Below, piece after piece: positions 8,798 to 18,875 of a stretch of 64,000 nucleotides of DNA (its first letter is position 1; the number at the start of each line of letters is the position of its first letter). The stretch covers positions 4,216,001-4,280,000 of the forward strand of contig OZ245030.1 in the NCBI GenBank assembly GCA_965223985.1. The letters run 5' to 3'. A program made the position numbers and the translations under genes. Source of the stretch: JAPPKS01 sp963667895 (lineage in GTDB: Bacteria > Poribacteria > WGA-4E > PCPOR2b). Below the pieces are notes generated by a model. The model did no database searches. It was not told the DNA's origin and saw only the letters and a list, made by a program, of their open reading frames with translations.

Positions 8798-10417
8798 TTG
8801 ACCAAGCTGCAAATTCGACCAATCGTCATTATCATTCGCGACGGATGGGGCTGCAATCCCTATCCAGAATGGAACAAAGCAAATGCTGTTTATCTCGCCA
8901 AAACCCCGGTCGAAAATCGGCTCTTGAGGGAATATCCGTATGCGTTGATCCACACGTCAGGCGAGGATGTCGGTGTACCAGCGGGCGTGATCGGAAATAG
9001 CGAGGCAGGTCACCTGAACATCGCCGCGGGGCGGGTTGTTAATCAGGAAATTTTGCGAATCAGCGAATTGGTCCGCTCCGGTAAGCTCTCAAAAAACAAA
9101 ACGTTGGTCGCTGCCATGAACTACGCCAAAGAACGCGGCAGCTACCTTCACCTCATAGGGCTGGCAAGTAACGCCAGTGTGCATAGTACAATAGAGCATC
9201 TTTACAGCTTGCTCGCGTTAGCAAAAGAAACAGGAATCTCCGCTAATCGTGTGCTTGTTCACAACTTTGCCGATGGTCGCGACAGCCCACCGACTAGCGG
9301 CATTGACTTCTGCCGACAGATAGAGGCAAAACTGAAGGAAATTGGCGTTGGACGAGTCGCTTCAGTTGTTGGTCGATACTATGCCATGGACCGCGACGAT
9401 CGTTGGGGTCGTGTGGAAACGGCTTACCGCCTTCTGACTGAGGGTCATGGACATCGTGTCAGGTCTGCGACAGATGCCTATCAACGGTACTACGACCATC
9501 CAACTGACAGGAATCGAACTGGGGACGAGTTCATCGAGCCGACAGTAGTTACAGACGATTTCGGCCATCCTCTGCCTAGCGTCTGTGATGGTGATGCGGT
9601 TATCTTTTACAACTTCCGTGGTGACAGACCGCGGGAGTTATGTAAAGCTTTCTGCCTGACAGAATTTCCATTTGAAGGAATTGGGAAAGACGGTGTGATT
9701 CGGAAAATGGGATTTGAACGTAGGAAGAAACCGAAAATCGAGTTTGTTACGATGACCCAATACGAAAATGGGCTCCCAGTTGCTGTGGCGCTGCCAAAGC
9801 CGCCCAAGATGAACAACATTTTGGGCGCGTACGCGAGCGATATAGGATTGGCACAATTCCGTTGCGCCGAAACCGAGAAGTTTCCACACGTCACCCTGAT
9901 GTTTAACGACTACCGCGACGAGCCGTTTGATCGAGAAGATCGGCAGCTCATTCCATCGCCGCGCAATGTGTCGACGTACGATCAAAAACCCGAAATGTCC
10001 GCTCCTCAAGTTACTCAGGAAGTGCTTCGTCGCATTGAGTCGGACAGATACGACTTAATCATCCTCAATTACGCAAATGGTGATATGGTCGGTCATACAG
10101 GATCGCTTCCAGCCGCGATCAAAGCGGTCGAAACTGTAGATGCATGTGTGGGCAAGGTGATAGATGCAGTGATAAACAAAGGCGGTTCATTAATCGTGAC
10201 TGCAGATCACGGCAACTGTGAACAGATGATCTATCCCGAAACCGGGGCGCCGCATACGGCGCATACAATGTATGACGTCACCCTCACTGTTGTCGATAAT
10301 CGGTTTAAGGGGCACCAACTAAAGACTGACGGCAGACTTGCGGATGTTGCTCCGACCGCGTTAAAACTGCTCGGTTTGGATCAACCCTCCGAAATGACCG
10401 GGCAATCGCTAATTTGA
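8798..10417 (+). CDS. gpmI: 2,3-bisphosphoglycerate-independent phosphoglycerate mutase
   Basis: The enzyme interconverts 3- and 2-phosphoglycerate in glycolysis using two Mn2+ ions and a phosphoserine. Visible motifs are RDGWG at the N-terminus, GNSEAGHLNIAAGR (catalytic serine), the substrate region HNFADGRDSPPTSG, VGRYYAMDRDDRW, and TADHGNCE near the C-terminus. The frame is open to a GTG at 8783 without a ribosome site. I prefer TTG at 8798, because GGAGCAGG precedes it and the product then begins MTKLQIRP as homologues do. Its stop overlaps the start of the pyruvyl transferase gene by one base (TGATG), so they are likely co-translated. Length is 539 residues from the preferred start. Confidence 0.95.
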   Translation: MTKLQIRPIVIIIRDGWGCNPYPEWNKANAVYLAKTPVENRLLREYPYALIHTSGEDVGVPAGVIGNSEAGHLNIAAGRVVNQEILRISELVRSGKLSKNKTLVAAMNYAKERGSYLHLIGLASNASVHSTIEHLYSLLALAKETGISANRVLVHNFADGRDSPPTSGIDFCRQIEAKLKEIGVGRVASVVGRYYAMDRDDRWGRVETAYRLLTEGHGHRVRSATDAYQRYYDHPTDRNRTGDEFIEPTVVTDDFGHPLPSVCDGDAVIFYNFRGDRPRELCKAFCLTEFPFEGIGKDGVIRKMGFERRKKPKIEFVTMTQYENGLPVAVALPKPPKMNNILGAYASDIGLAQFRCAETEKFPHVTLMFNDYRDEPFDREDRQLIPSPRNVSTYDQKPEMSAPQVTQEVLRRIESDRYDLIILNYANGDMVGHTGSLPAAIKAVETVDACVGKVIDAVINKGGSLIVTADHGNCEQMIYPETGAPHTAHTMYDVTLTVVDNRFKGHQLKTDGRLADVAPTALKLLGLDQPSEMTGQSLI

Positions 10418-11553
10418 TGGTTGGCTTCGCCCCTAGTCCATCACGATCGGACACTACACCCAACGTATCGCAGTGTGCGAAAAAAATGATGCACATCCCG
10501 CTAATCACAACGACCGGACGGACAAATCAAAACCCGGGAGACACCTTCATCGGAATGGGGCTTCAATACCTTTTCGAAAGGGTGTTGGGTCCTCAAGTGT
10601 GGGTGCTCATTGACCGCTTCAGCCCAAACGGGTACCGGAATCATGAAGATTTGGTCCGAAGTGCGCCTTTTCTCGTCTATGGGGGGATGCCGCAATATAA
10701 TAACTACGACGACTGGAAGCACTGGTACGACGATGCCATGTGGCGCGATTTTATCATTCGTTGGAGACTGAAAATCTTCACCATGGGGGGGGGAGCCGGT
10801 TTTTCGCACTCAAACATCAGTATCAATGAGTATGTCGCACACTGCATGCGGAGCAAAAATACAGAGCGGATTATTCGTCAGCGAGTTGGACCGAGTCTCT
10901 GCTTCACTGTCCGCGATGTGTATGCGCATGCTTTACTGAATGCCCTCAACATACCGAATAACCACCTACCGTGTCCGTCGATCTGGGCAACCAAGATGTG
11001 GCAAATTGAACCGACGAAAGACCGACCGTATTTGCTGTTGGTGCCGCCATCAATCCGCCATGCCCCAAAGCGGGCTGATGGCAAACGTCTCCCCCGCCGT
11101 AGAAGACGACAACTGTTCGCATCGCAGTGGAAGGGCTTCTATACAGCACTCAAGGAAAGCGGTCACATCGTTAAGACAATCTGTCACGGCTATAGTGAAT
11201 ATATCGCCCTCCGTGAAGCCATTCACCCTGAAGATCTCTGGTATCACGGTGATTGCTACACGCTGTTGCGCCAATATGCTTCTGCACATACCGTTGTCTC
11301 TGCGCGGCTTCACGGAAGCCTCCCCGCCTATGGGCTTTGTGGAACGCGGGTATTGAATATTTCTGTGGATGTCCGCGGCGTTGCTGTTCAGATTTTTCCC
11401 AAAATTCGAAACCTCCAGGTCGACAACGTCAACCCCGAGTCCCTTCTGTCCACAATCGCCGAACTCGAACCCTCCGAACCGGCGGATCTGCATCCTTGGG
11501 AAAGGAAGTATCAGGAGGTCATTCAAACCGCACTGCCCAATGACGTTAGTTAG
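10417..11553 (+). CDS. Polysaccharide pyruvyl transferase family protein
   Basis: Members of this family add a pyruvate ketal to sugars of exopolysaccharides, or belong to the related CsaB group that pyruvylates cell-wall sugars. The signatures seen are a glycine-containing N-terminal NPGDTFIGMGLQYLFERV, a GGMPQYNNYD region, and the C-terminal core VVSARLHGSLPAYGLCGTRV, whose ARLHG is highly characteristic. The start overlaps the gpmI stop (TGATG); an internal ATG at 10489 (MHIPLITTTGR) is a possible shorter start. It may act on a cell-surface polysaccharide. The donor would be phosphoenolpyruvate, which the upstream mutase helps to form; this link is inference. Confidence 0.8.
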   Translation: MVGFAPSPSRSDTTPNVSQCAKKMMHIPLITTTGRTNQNPGDTFIGMGLQYLFERVLGPQVWVLIDRFSPNGYRNHEDLVRSAPFLVYGGMPQYNNYDDWKHWYDDAMWRDFIIRWRLKIFTMGGGAGFSHSNISINEYVAHCMRSKNTERIIRQRVGPSLCFTVRDVYAHALLNALNIPNNHLPCPSIWATKMWQIEPTKDRPYLLLVPPSIRHAPKRADGKRLPRRRRRQLFASQWKGFYTALKESGHIVKTICHGYSEYIALREAIHPEDLWYHGDCYTLLRQYASAHTVVSARLHGSLPAYGLCGTRVLNISVDVRGVAVQIFPKIRNLQVDNVNPESLLSTIAELEPSEPADLHPWERKYQEVIQTALPNDVS

Positions 11554-11659
11554 CTAACACCTTGCAATGGATGGCCATGAATTACACAACTTCAGCCTGC
11601 AAATTATAAGACCTAATTGAGAAAGAAGGGAGTTTTTGTGCTATTTTTCTTCGACTTTT

Positions 11660-11689
11660 TTGACAACGCTATTGGAATTGTGGTATATT
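11660..11689 (+). promoter_or_regulatory. Sigma70-type promoter of the phosphoesterase-CcdA gene
   Basis: Consensus TTGACA (11660-11665), an 18-base spacer and TATATT (11684-11689). It lies about 135 bases upstream of the ATG at 11825 in an otherwise AT-rich intergenic stretch. Confidence 0.6.
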
Positions 11690-11824
11690 TCGCCAAGGTA
11701 GACATAGACTTGCCGAATGGATGATTCGGGAAGTTGATGGTAAATTCCATCTTCTTCCGTCCATTGCTCTCAAACTTGCCATCAGATATTGCACTCGGAG
11801 ATTTTATTCAAAGAGGGCATACTG

Positions 11825-12636
11825 ATGAATTGCGAAGTTTTGAGTCTTTTTTCTCCGGTTGCCTCGTCGCGCTTGTGTGTCTGCTGTCTTCTCTCCCAAT
11901 CGCAGATGCCTACAACACCCTCCCGCTTATGTATAGCCCGCGACGAAGGGGGGCAGCTTGGGTTGCATGGCTGTGGAACCGAACAGCTGGGCGGATTTTC
12001 TCGAAGCCAGACCGTAATCCGCTTCTTGCGTGACAAACACCCCCCTTGCTGAATCTGCACACCGGAAACATCCTTGACCCACCCAACCCGAACAGCGAAC
12101 TCATCTGCCAAATCGCCCTCGAAGCGTTGAGCGCGATGCATTACGATGCAATCTGTATCGGACCCCAAGGCTTGTGTTCCCACGTTGATTCGCTTTCTGC
12201 CCTCTACGCCAACCGTCCAAAACTTCCTGTAGTTTGCACCAACTCCTCCATCGCCTCTCCAAACTCGCCTTTGCTCGCACCCTACATTGTTCAAAAGGTA
12301 GAAACGCAGAATAAAACTGTCTTCATTGGTCTGATATCGAAGTCGTATGAAACAGAGATTTCTGCTCTGGAACTGGTGTGCACAGGGCAAGTGTACTTAC
12401 CGACGATTACGTTTGTGATGGGCGTTGATGGGATGCGCGTAAATGCCTTGGCGTACATGATTTTGTATAATCTGATGTTTATCACCCCGCTGCTTGTGAC
12501 GATCGGGTTTGTGTATTGGGGCACGACTACAATGCAGTTGGGTGGCACGTTACAGCGGCATCTAATACCGGTGAAGTTAGGGACCGGAGTGTTGTTGCTT
12601 GGTTTAGGACTTTGGCTATTGGTTAGCATCGTATAG
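11825..12636 (+). CDS. 5'-nucleotidase-like/CcdA-like membrane fusion protein, split by frameshifts
   Basis: Three reading frames join into one sensible protein. From the ATG at 11825 (GAGGG seven bases upstream) the signal peptide starts MNCEVLSLF and, after one missing T in the T6 run at 11847-11852, continues SGCLVALVCLLSSLPIADA. One extra C near 11937-11939 then leads into GGQLGLHGCGTEQLGG, and one missing C in the C5 run at 12041-12045 leads into LNLHTGNILDPPNPNSEL. The first half resembles the N-terminal part of UshA/5'-nucleotidase-type phosphoesterases. The second half, around ALELVCTGQVYLPTITFVMG with two further membrane spans, resembles the C-terminal part of CcdA/DsbD cytochrome c biogenesis proteins; its cysteine lies in VCTGQ. 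All three indels are single bases, so a sequencing artefact is likely. The TolB-like gene follows after 20 bases. Confidence 0.6.
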
Positions 12637-12656
12637 CATGAGGAGGCTCGGCGATA

Positions 12657-14544
12657 ATGATTATAAGGAAATGCCATCAACCAACTAGAACGTATGATGC
12701 GAACTGTTACCTGTCGGCAGGAATTGAGGTCGTCACGCGTTATGTTTTATTATTACTTCTGATCAATCTCGGTGTTTTTTCTGCAAATGCCCAAATGCAA
12801 CAGGAGCAAATTGTGTTCGTGTCTGAAGGTGCCGATCTTGAACAAATACGCCTCAGAAAGGTTGGAGGCGGTCAAGTCACAACAAATAATCTTACTTTAC
12901 AAGCACCAGAAGGAAGCTATTCCACACCATCATTATCGTTTGATGGAGAACGGGTTGCATTTGTCTGGCCGATCGATCGGAATCGAGAATGGCACTTTGA
13001 TATTTATATTATGGATATACGGTCGTGAGCAACGTCAAGTGACATTTGCACCAAGTGAGGATCGTCATCCCTCTTGGGCACCGGACGGAAGTAGGATTGC
13101 GTTCGCTTCAGATAAAGATGGGGATTTCGATCTCTACACTGTGGATGAAAATGGGGAAAACCGCACTCGCATGACGAATAGTTCGGGAGACGATGTCCAA
13201 CCTGACTGGTCACCAGACGGGAGCAAGATCGCGTTTGCTTCTGATCAGGCAAGTGCAGTTCATCAAGTTTACTGGATGGATGTCAAAACAGGACACCAAC
13301 AGAAACTTACTCAAAGCAATTTTGATACCCGTTATCCGAGATGGTCGCCTGATGGAACTCAGGTGGCATTCCGTTCGGCAGTTGTTGACAGAGGACGGCC
13401 AATCGGCAGCAGGCAAATTTGGCAAGTCAGAGCTGATGGAACGGGCTTAAAAAGCCTAATTAACGATGGTGACCGCAATGATGACCATGTCTTTTCTCCT
13501 GATATAAAGCAGATTGCCTTTACATCTTCCCGAGACGATAACACGGACATCTATACCTTCGATAGAGATTCCCTGCAAACTCTCCGTCTAACTCGTGACC
13601 CATCTGCCGATTATCAATCGAATTGGTCCCCAGATGGTAAACACCTTGTTTTTGTTTCTCAAAGAACTGGCAACGCTGACATTCACAGTATAAACGCCAA
13701 AGGCGGCGGGGTTGTGAACTTGACTCGGAGTGAAACCGACGAAACTATGCCAGCTTGGTCTCCCAGAGGGGATACGATCTGTTTCGTGCGAAAGGTAGGA
13801 AATGATGTGCTTGGAAGGCGGGAGATTCGTGTGATGGACAGCAACGGGAACCGTCAAATGCGGCTGGATTATATTCCGTATTCAAACATATTTCCGGCAT
13901 GGTCGCCGCAAGGGGATAAGATTGCCTTTGTGAATTGGCCTGAACGACTCAATAGGGCATTTCGCATCTATACAATTGATATGGATGGGCAGAATAAGCG
14001 ATTGTTGTTTGAGACATCAGACGGCGAAATTCGAAAAATCACTTGGTCTCCGGATGGCAGAAACATCCTGTTTACCTATCACTCCTCGCGTAATGGGATT
14101 CTTCAAGAAATCTGTCTGCTTGATGTGATTACACGAAAGGTCAACTCAATAAATTTGAAGGTTGCTGGGTTTGACAGCGCTTCTTGGGCATCCATTGGCA
14201 AGACAATTATGTTTTCAGCTAAGCCAGTACGCCAACTGTCCACCTTACAATTTGGCATTTTTTTGATGGATGCCGATGGCAATTCCCAAGAACTCCTTTG
14301 GGATACCTTCATCCCCGAGAAGCAATACCAGTACGGAACAGGACGTTTTTCGTGGTCGCCCGATTGGCAAAGCATCCTATTTAGCCGAGGAAATGGAAAC
14401 CTTTACGTAACTGAGTTAAACGGAGGAGGCGTCACACGTTATCTCAACAATGCCCATTCGCCGGATTGGAAGACGCCTATTTCTTGGCGGAGCGTAACAC
14501 CTGAGAACAAGCTGCAAACGACTTCGGGAGCGGTCAAAAAATAA
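12657..14544 (+). CDS. Secreted TolB-like beta-propeller protein, one frameshift
   Basis: From the ATG at 12657 (AGGAGG ten bases before) the protein has a signal peptide (LLLLLINLGVFSANA) and begins its propeller. The frame closes at 13028 in the middle of the repeat DIYIMDI. Dropping one G near 13021-13022 continues into EQRQVTFAPSEDRHPSWAPD and the rest of the protein to 14544. Many WD40-like PD40 blades are visible, each of the type (P)xWSPDGxxIAFxSxxxGxxDIYxxD. Such proteins sit in the periplasm and bind peptides or partners; TolB works with Pal, but no tol-pal genes are adjacent. Combined length is about 628 residues. The single indel in an otherwise intact gene looks like a sequence error. 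Confidence 0.75.
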
Positions 14545-14608
14545 ACCGTAGGTAGCCTCCTTATTTGAGGTTTCATTCGCTCAATAATTGCAGGTATACA
14601 TAGAGCAT

Positions 14609-14904
14609 ATGGGTTGGGTAACAGGTCGCTTAGAGCTAACTAATTGGATACGGTTTTCGACTGACTGTGCAGCGGCAATTGCCTTCGCTCTTACCGCCGC
14701 CCGGTTCAAGGCAGTTGACAACTTGTTTTCTTGAATCTAGACAATGGGGACCACTTTAATGGGATTGCGTTGATTCATTTAATCAATAATCCGCTTTTCA
14801 ATTCTACACGCGATTGGACAGTCAGTTATTTGTATACCGCATTCTTAGTCTCTCAAATAATGCTGATTGTTCTTCAAACGTTGTTCCGATTAGCCAGAAA
14901 CTAA
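14609..14904 (+). CDS. Small two-span membrane protein of unknown function, one frameshift
   Basis: Two adjacent frames join if one T is added to the T4 run at 14726-14729. The first part starts MGWVTGRLELTNWIRF and runs through CAAAIAFALTAARF; the second continues LDNGDHFNGIALIHLINN and ends with a hydrophobic span (VSQIMLIVLQTLFRLARN). The product would be about 98 residues with two membrane segments. No ribosome site is strong and no family is recognised. It could also be a remnant of a larger gene. It follows the TolB-like gene by about 65 bases. Confidence 0.35.
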
Positions 14905-15274
14905 GACGTCAGCTAGGAAAGCCATCTCATGGATTGCGATTCTTGTTACGTGTCTTTCTTAGGGCATGTCTTTTGTAATCATGTCTACAAACCGTTGAGT
15001 TGGAGGCTAAGCCTGCGTGGCATAGAGTGGTTAACCCCATATATGACTGATGTAGGATGTGTAGTAGCATAGTTTGCTGCCTATAGCGAGTTGGGTATGA
15101 TTGATGATGCGATTGCTTACTATCTGTTGCAGTTTCTTGAGTTGTTTCTTTAAGCAGAATTAACGATGTTCATATGGGCTCTTTACAGGAAATCTTCTGG
15201 TGGGTGTGCAAAGAAGCAAGCGGGCATTATTGAGCATCGTAGTACAACAACTGAAGGTAAGGTGACCGCATAAA
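14905..15274. other. Gene-poor stretch with a short TPR-like remnant
   Basis: No complete gene is seen between the small membrane protein and the Ste24-like gene. At about 15075-15153 the plus strand encodes a short open piece reading AAYSELGMIDDAIAYYLLQF, which resembles a TPR helix pair but has no start or context. Otherwise nothing recognised. Confidence 0.3.
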
Positions 15275-16516
15275 CTAAGCGCGTGCCAATAGATGTCGCA
15301 ATGCAGAGATGCGTTGAAGTACGGGTGGGTGGCTGTAGTTTAGAAACACGGTCAGGGCGTGCGGTGTGAGGTTTCCGAGGTTGGCGACCGATAAATTCTT
15401 CAACGCCAAAATCATAGGTTCCGCCGAACCGGTTGTCTCAGATGCAAACGCATCAGCTTCATATTCGTGTTTACGAGACATGGCGTTCATGAGGACAGAA
15501 AGGACCAATTCAATCGGTGAATACAAGATAGAAAAGAACACGAGACCAGCGTAGGCAGAGACCGCTTCCATTCGGAACGCATCAAAAAGCCCGCGGCTAT
15601 CCATAAAGAGGGACAGGAGAAACAGCAGAATACCCGTATGAATAATGGATAATATCATGCCCTTTAAGATATGTCTTCTCTTGTAATGACCAACTTCGTG
15701 GGCGATAATGGTGACCATCTCATCAATAGAATGCTTTTCCATCAGCGTGTCGAAAAGAGCAATTCGCTTCTTGATAAAGCCGCTGAAATAGGCGTTCGAA
15801 TGTCCCGAACGCCTCGACCCATCCATGACACAAATCTCTTTGAGTGCAAATCCCACCTTTCTGGCGTACTCCTGAATGGCGCTTTTCAACTCGCCATCTT
15901 CTAGCGGAGTAAACCTGTTGAACAGCGGCGCAATGACTGTTGTAAACAGCGGTTGAGCAATGATAATGAAAAACGACACAAATCCCCAAGCATACAGCCA
16001 TGCATAGTCGCCGGCTTTTTCGAAAAAGAACAAGAGCCCCCCAAGTACAACAAAACCTAAAACGATAACCAAACAGTAGCTCTTGACTTTATCTAGCACA
16101 TACACCTTTGCGGTCATCTTATTGAATCCAAACCGTTCTTCAATGACAAAATTGCCATAGAGAACGAATGGAATCGAGGTAATATCTTGTGCAAGATAGA
16201 GTAGTCCGAAGAAGACTAGGCCTGTGGAAATCGGGTTCAGTTCGAGTCCTCGCACGAAATGATCTACCAGATTGAATCCGCCCAGCACAATGAAGGTGAC
16301 AATCAATAATACCTCGAAGGTAGAAGAAACATACGCAAATCTCGACTGCGCCCTTGTATAATTCTGTGACTGAGTATATTTATCTTCGTCATAAAATCCA
16401 CTAAATTCATGAGGCAACGTTTTATTCAGCGATTTCAGGTTTAGATAGCGCGCTGCGCTGCGGAGTACAAATTCCCCAATTAGTGCAGTGAGTATAATAG
16501 CTAGGTATAGATTCAT
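15275..16516 (-). CDS. Ste24/CAAX prenyl protease 1-like M48 metalloprotease
   Basis: A 413-residue integral membrane protease. The N-terminal region matches the peptidase M48 N-domain of Ste24 (YDEDKYTQSQNYTRAQSRFA and several membrane spans). The zinc site is IAHEVGHYKRRH (HExxH) with the third ligand in EYEADAFA. In eukaryotes this family trims CAAX proteins; bacterial members probably degrade or process membrane proteins. It differs clearly from the M48 protease at 4935-6290. It is divergent from fusA. Confidence 0.88.
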   Translation of the reverse strand: MNLYLAIILTALIGEFVLRSAARYLNLKSLNKTLPHEFSGFYDEDKYTQSQNYTRAQSRFAYVSSTFEVLLIVTFIVLGGFNLVDHFVRGLELNPISTGLVFFGLLYLAQDITSIPFVLYGNFVIEERFGFNKMTAKVYVLDKVKSYCLVIVLGFVVLGGLLFFFEKAGDYAWLYAWGFVSFFIIIAQPLFTTVIAPLFNRFTPLEDGELKSAIQEYARKVGFALKEICVMDGSRRSGHSNAYFSGFIKKRIALFDTLMEKHSIDEMVTIIAHEVGHYKRRHILKGMILSIIHTGILLFLLSLFMDSRGLFDAFRMEAVSAYAGLVFFSILYSPIELVLSVLMNAMSRKHEYEADAFASETTGSAEPMILALKNLSVANLGNLTPHALTVFLNYSHPPVLQRISALRHLLARA

Positions 16517-16627
16517 ATGACTGTCTCGTATTCCTCAAATGATAGCTGTGTTTTTTGCGCAACTAGCCAGCGATTCAATGTCACCATTTTAGCCGAAAGG
16601 AAACGAAAAATCAACATCTTTTTGCAA

Positions 16628-16656
16628 TTGTCTTTTACTACCTGTCGTGATATACT
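16628..16656 (+). promoter_or_regulatory. Sigma70-type promoter of fusA
   Basis: TTGTCT (16628-16633), 17-base spacer, TATACT (16651-16656), about 57 bases before the fusA ATG at 16713. Its position argues against the longer open frame that begins at 16647, inside the spacer. Confidence 0.55.
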
Positions 16657-16712
16657 TCTTGCGAAATACGAGAGTTGGAGCGGAATATACTCAGTCGAAT
16701 GAGGGACTTAAC

Positions 16713-18791
16713 ATGGCACGGGAATACCCGATTGAACGAGTGCGTAATATTGGTATCATGGCGCACATCGACGCCGGCAAAACGACGACAACAGAGCGAA
16801 TTTTATTCTACACGGGCAAGAAGCACAAGATCGGCAAAGTGGATGACGGCACGGCTGAGATGGATTGGATGGTTCAGGAACGCGAACATGGAATCACGAT
16901 TACGGCTGCCGCAACAACTTGTTTCTGGCACGATCACGCCATCCATCTGATTGACACGCCAGGTCACGTCGATTTCACTGTCGAGGTCGAGCGGTCACTC
17001 CGGGTGCTTGACGGAGCTATCGCTGTATTTTGCGCCGTTGGCGGTGTTGAGCCCCAGTCCGAAACAGTTTGGCATCAAGCGGATCGATATCACATTCCTC
17101 GCATCGCCTTCGTAAACAAGATGGACCGGGTCGGCGCGAATTTCAATCGTGTCATTAGGCAGATGAAGGAGGTACTCGATGCTAATCCTCTGTTAATTCA
17201 ACTGCCAATCGGATCTGAAAGCCAGTTTTCCGGAGTCATAGATCTTATCCGCATGAAAACTGTCCGCTGGAACATTGACGATCAAGGGTGGACATTTGAT
17301 TCAGAGGACATTCCTCCGGAACTACAATCAGAGGCCGAGGAGGCTCGTGAGGCGATGATTGAGGTTATCGCCGGCGAGGATGACGCCTTGCTTGAGAAAT
17401 ACATCGAAGGCGCCGAATTCACAGAAACTGAATTGCTACGGGGGATACGCAGCGGCACGCTAAAAAACGCATTCTGTCCGGTTTTATGTGGGACTGCCCT
17501 AAAAAACCAAGGAGTGCAACCGTTGCTTGATGCAGTCCTTCACTATTTGCCTTCGCCGCTTGATGTGCCGCCGATTCAGGGAACACTTCCGAAGACAAAT
17601 GAGCCTTGTGTCCGCGAAGCAAAAGATAACGTCCCGTTCTCAGCTTTGGCGTTCAAAATCGCCAGCGATCCAAATGTGGAAAAGATTATTTACTGTCGAA
17701 TCTACTCTGGAACTCTCCAGCGCGGTGATGTGCTTTACAATGTGGCGAAAGATACAAAAGAGCGGGTGTCTCGAATTTTAGAAATGCACGCCAACAAGCA
17801 AGAGGTCTGCGATGAAATGCACGCAGGCGACATTGTCGCACTTGTGGGATTGAAAAAAACAGCTACCGGTGACACGCTGGCACATGTCGCACATCCAATT
17901 TTGCTAGAATCGATAAAGTTCCCGGATCCGGTTATCTCCGTCGCCATCGAACCGACCTCCCAGAGCGACAAGGACAAACTAGAAGAGACACTCAAAATCT
18001 TAATGGAGGAGGACCCAACGTTCTCGGTCACCATCGACAAAGAAACGGGACAGAGAGTAATCTCTGGCATGGGGGAGCTCCATTTAGAAATCTTGACGGA
18101 TCGGATGATTCGTGAGTTTGGAGTCAATGCACGTGTCAGTAAGTTACAGGTTGCGTATAGGGAGACAGTCGGTGCGGTTGCAGAGGCACAGGGGAAGTAT
18201 ATTCACAAAACGGTGGACGAAGGTATATACGGCGATGTTGTGCTTCGGGTCGAGCCGCTTCCCAGGGAAGAAGGATTTCAATTCGTCAATGAGAGTGATG
18301 AGGCGCAAATTCCGGGGCAATATATCGCCGCCATTGAAAGCGCGCTGAAAGGAGCAATGAACAATGGAGTTTTAGCGGGCGTCCCGATGCTAGATATCAA
18401 AGTTGTACTCACCGGTGGCTCATGCCATGAAACGGATTCATCAGAAATTGGGTTCGAAGCTGCTACTGTCGTCGCATTTGAGAATGCGCTCAAGAAAGCG
18501 CAACCACTCTTACTAGAGCCCATCATGAAAATTCAAGTCATTGTGCCTAGTGAGTCCATTGGAAAAGTGATTGGCGATCTTAGCGCACGGCGCGCCCAGA
18601 TTAACGAAACGGAGAGCCGTGAATCATCTGAAGTTCTCAATGCGTATGTTCCATTAACGGAAACCTTCCAATATACAACGAATCTGCGGTCGATGACCCA
18701 AGGACGCGGGACGTTCACGATGGAACTTGCGCACTATGACGTCGTTCCCACCAACCTCCGCGACAAGATACTCAATCGAAACTGGTTTTAA
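16713..18791 (+). CDS. fusA: Elongation factor G
   Basis: EF-G is the GTPase that drives translocation of tRNA and mRNA on the ribosome. The P-loop AHIDAGKTTTTERI, the G3 motif DTPGHVDFT and the G4 motif NKMD are all present, followed by EF-G domains II-V (for example the EPTSQSDKDKL and GMGELHLEI segments). I place the start at the ATG before MAREYPIERVRNIGIMAHID, giving 692 residues, the normal length, with GAGGG upstream. No other str-operon genes (rpsL, rpsG, tuf) are adjacent, so this is a stand-alone copy and could be a second fusA. The isolated position is the only oddity. Confidence 0.96.
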   Translation: MAREYPIERVRNIGIMAHIDAGKTTTTERILFYTGKKHKIGKVDDGTAEMDWMVQEREHGITITAAATTCFWHDHAIHLIDTPGHVDFTVEVERSLRVLDGAIAVFCAVGGVEPQSETVWHQADRYHIPRIAFVNKMDRVGANFNRVIRQMKEVLDANPLLIQLPIGSESQFSGVIDLIRMKTVRWNIDDQGWTFDSEDIPPELQSEAEEAREAMIEVIAGEDDALLEKYIEGAEFTETELLRGIRSGTLKNAFCPVLCGTALKNQGVQPLLDAVLHYLPSPLDVPPIQGTLPKTNEPCVREAKDNVPFSALAFKIASDPNVEKIIYCRIYSGTLQRGDVLYNVAKDTKERVSRILEMHANKQEVCDEMHAGDIVALVGLKKTATGDTLAHVAHPILLESIKFPDPVISVAIEPTSQSDKDKLEETLKILMEEDPTFSVTIDKETGQRVISGMGELHLEILTDRMIREFGVNARVSKLQVAYRETVGAVAEAQGKYIHKTVDEGIYGDVVLRVEPLPREEGFQFVNESDEAQIPGQYIAAIESALKGAMNNGVLAGVPMLDIKVVLTGGSCHETDSSEIGFEAATVVAFENALKKAQPLLLEPIMKIQVIVPSESIGKVIGDLSARRAQINETESRESSEVLNAYVPLTETFQYTTNLRSMTQGRGTFTMELAHYDVVPTNLRDKILNRNWF

Positions 18792-18875
18792 GATGGCAAA
18801 TCCGGTTGAAGCGTAGCAGCGATCCCAATCTATCGGAAAGACTTACGCTACTCAGCATCACGTACCACAAATCAC

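Noticed and set aside
16647..16712. Longer N-terminus for EF-G from the ATG at 16647
   Set aside because: That ATG lies inside the promoter spacer; the family starts at MAREYPIERVRNIG.
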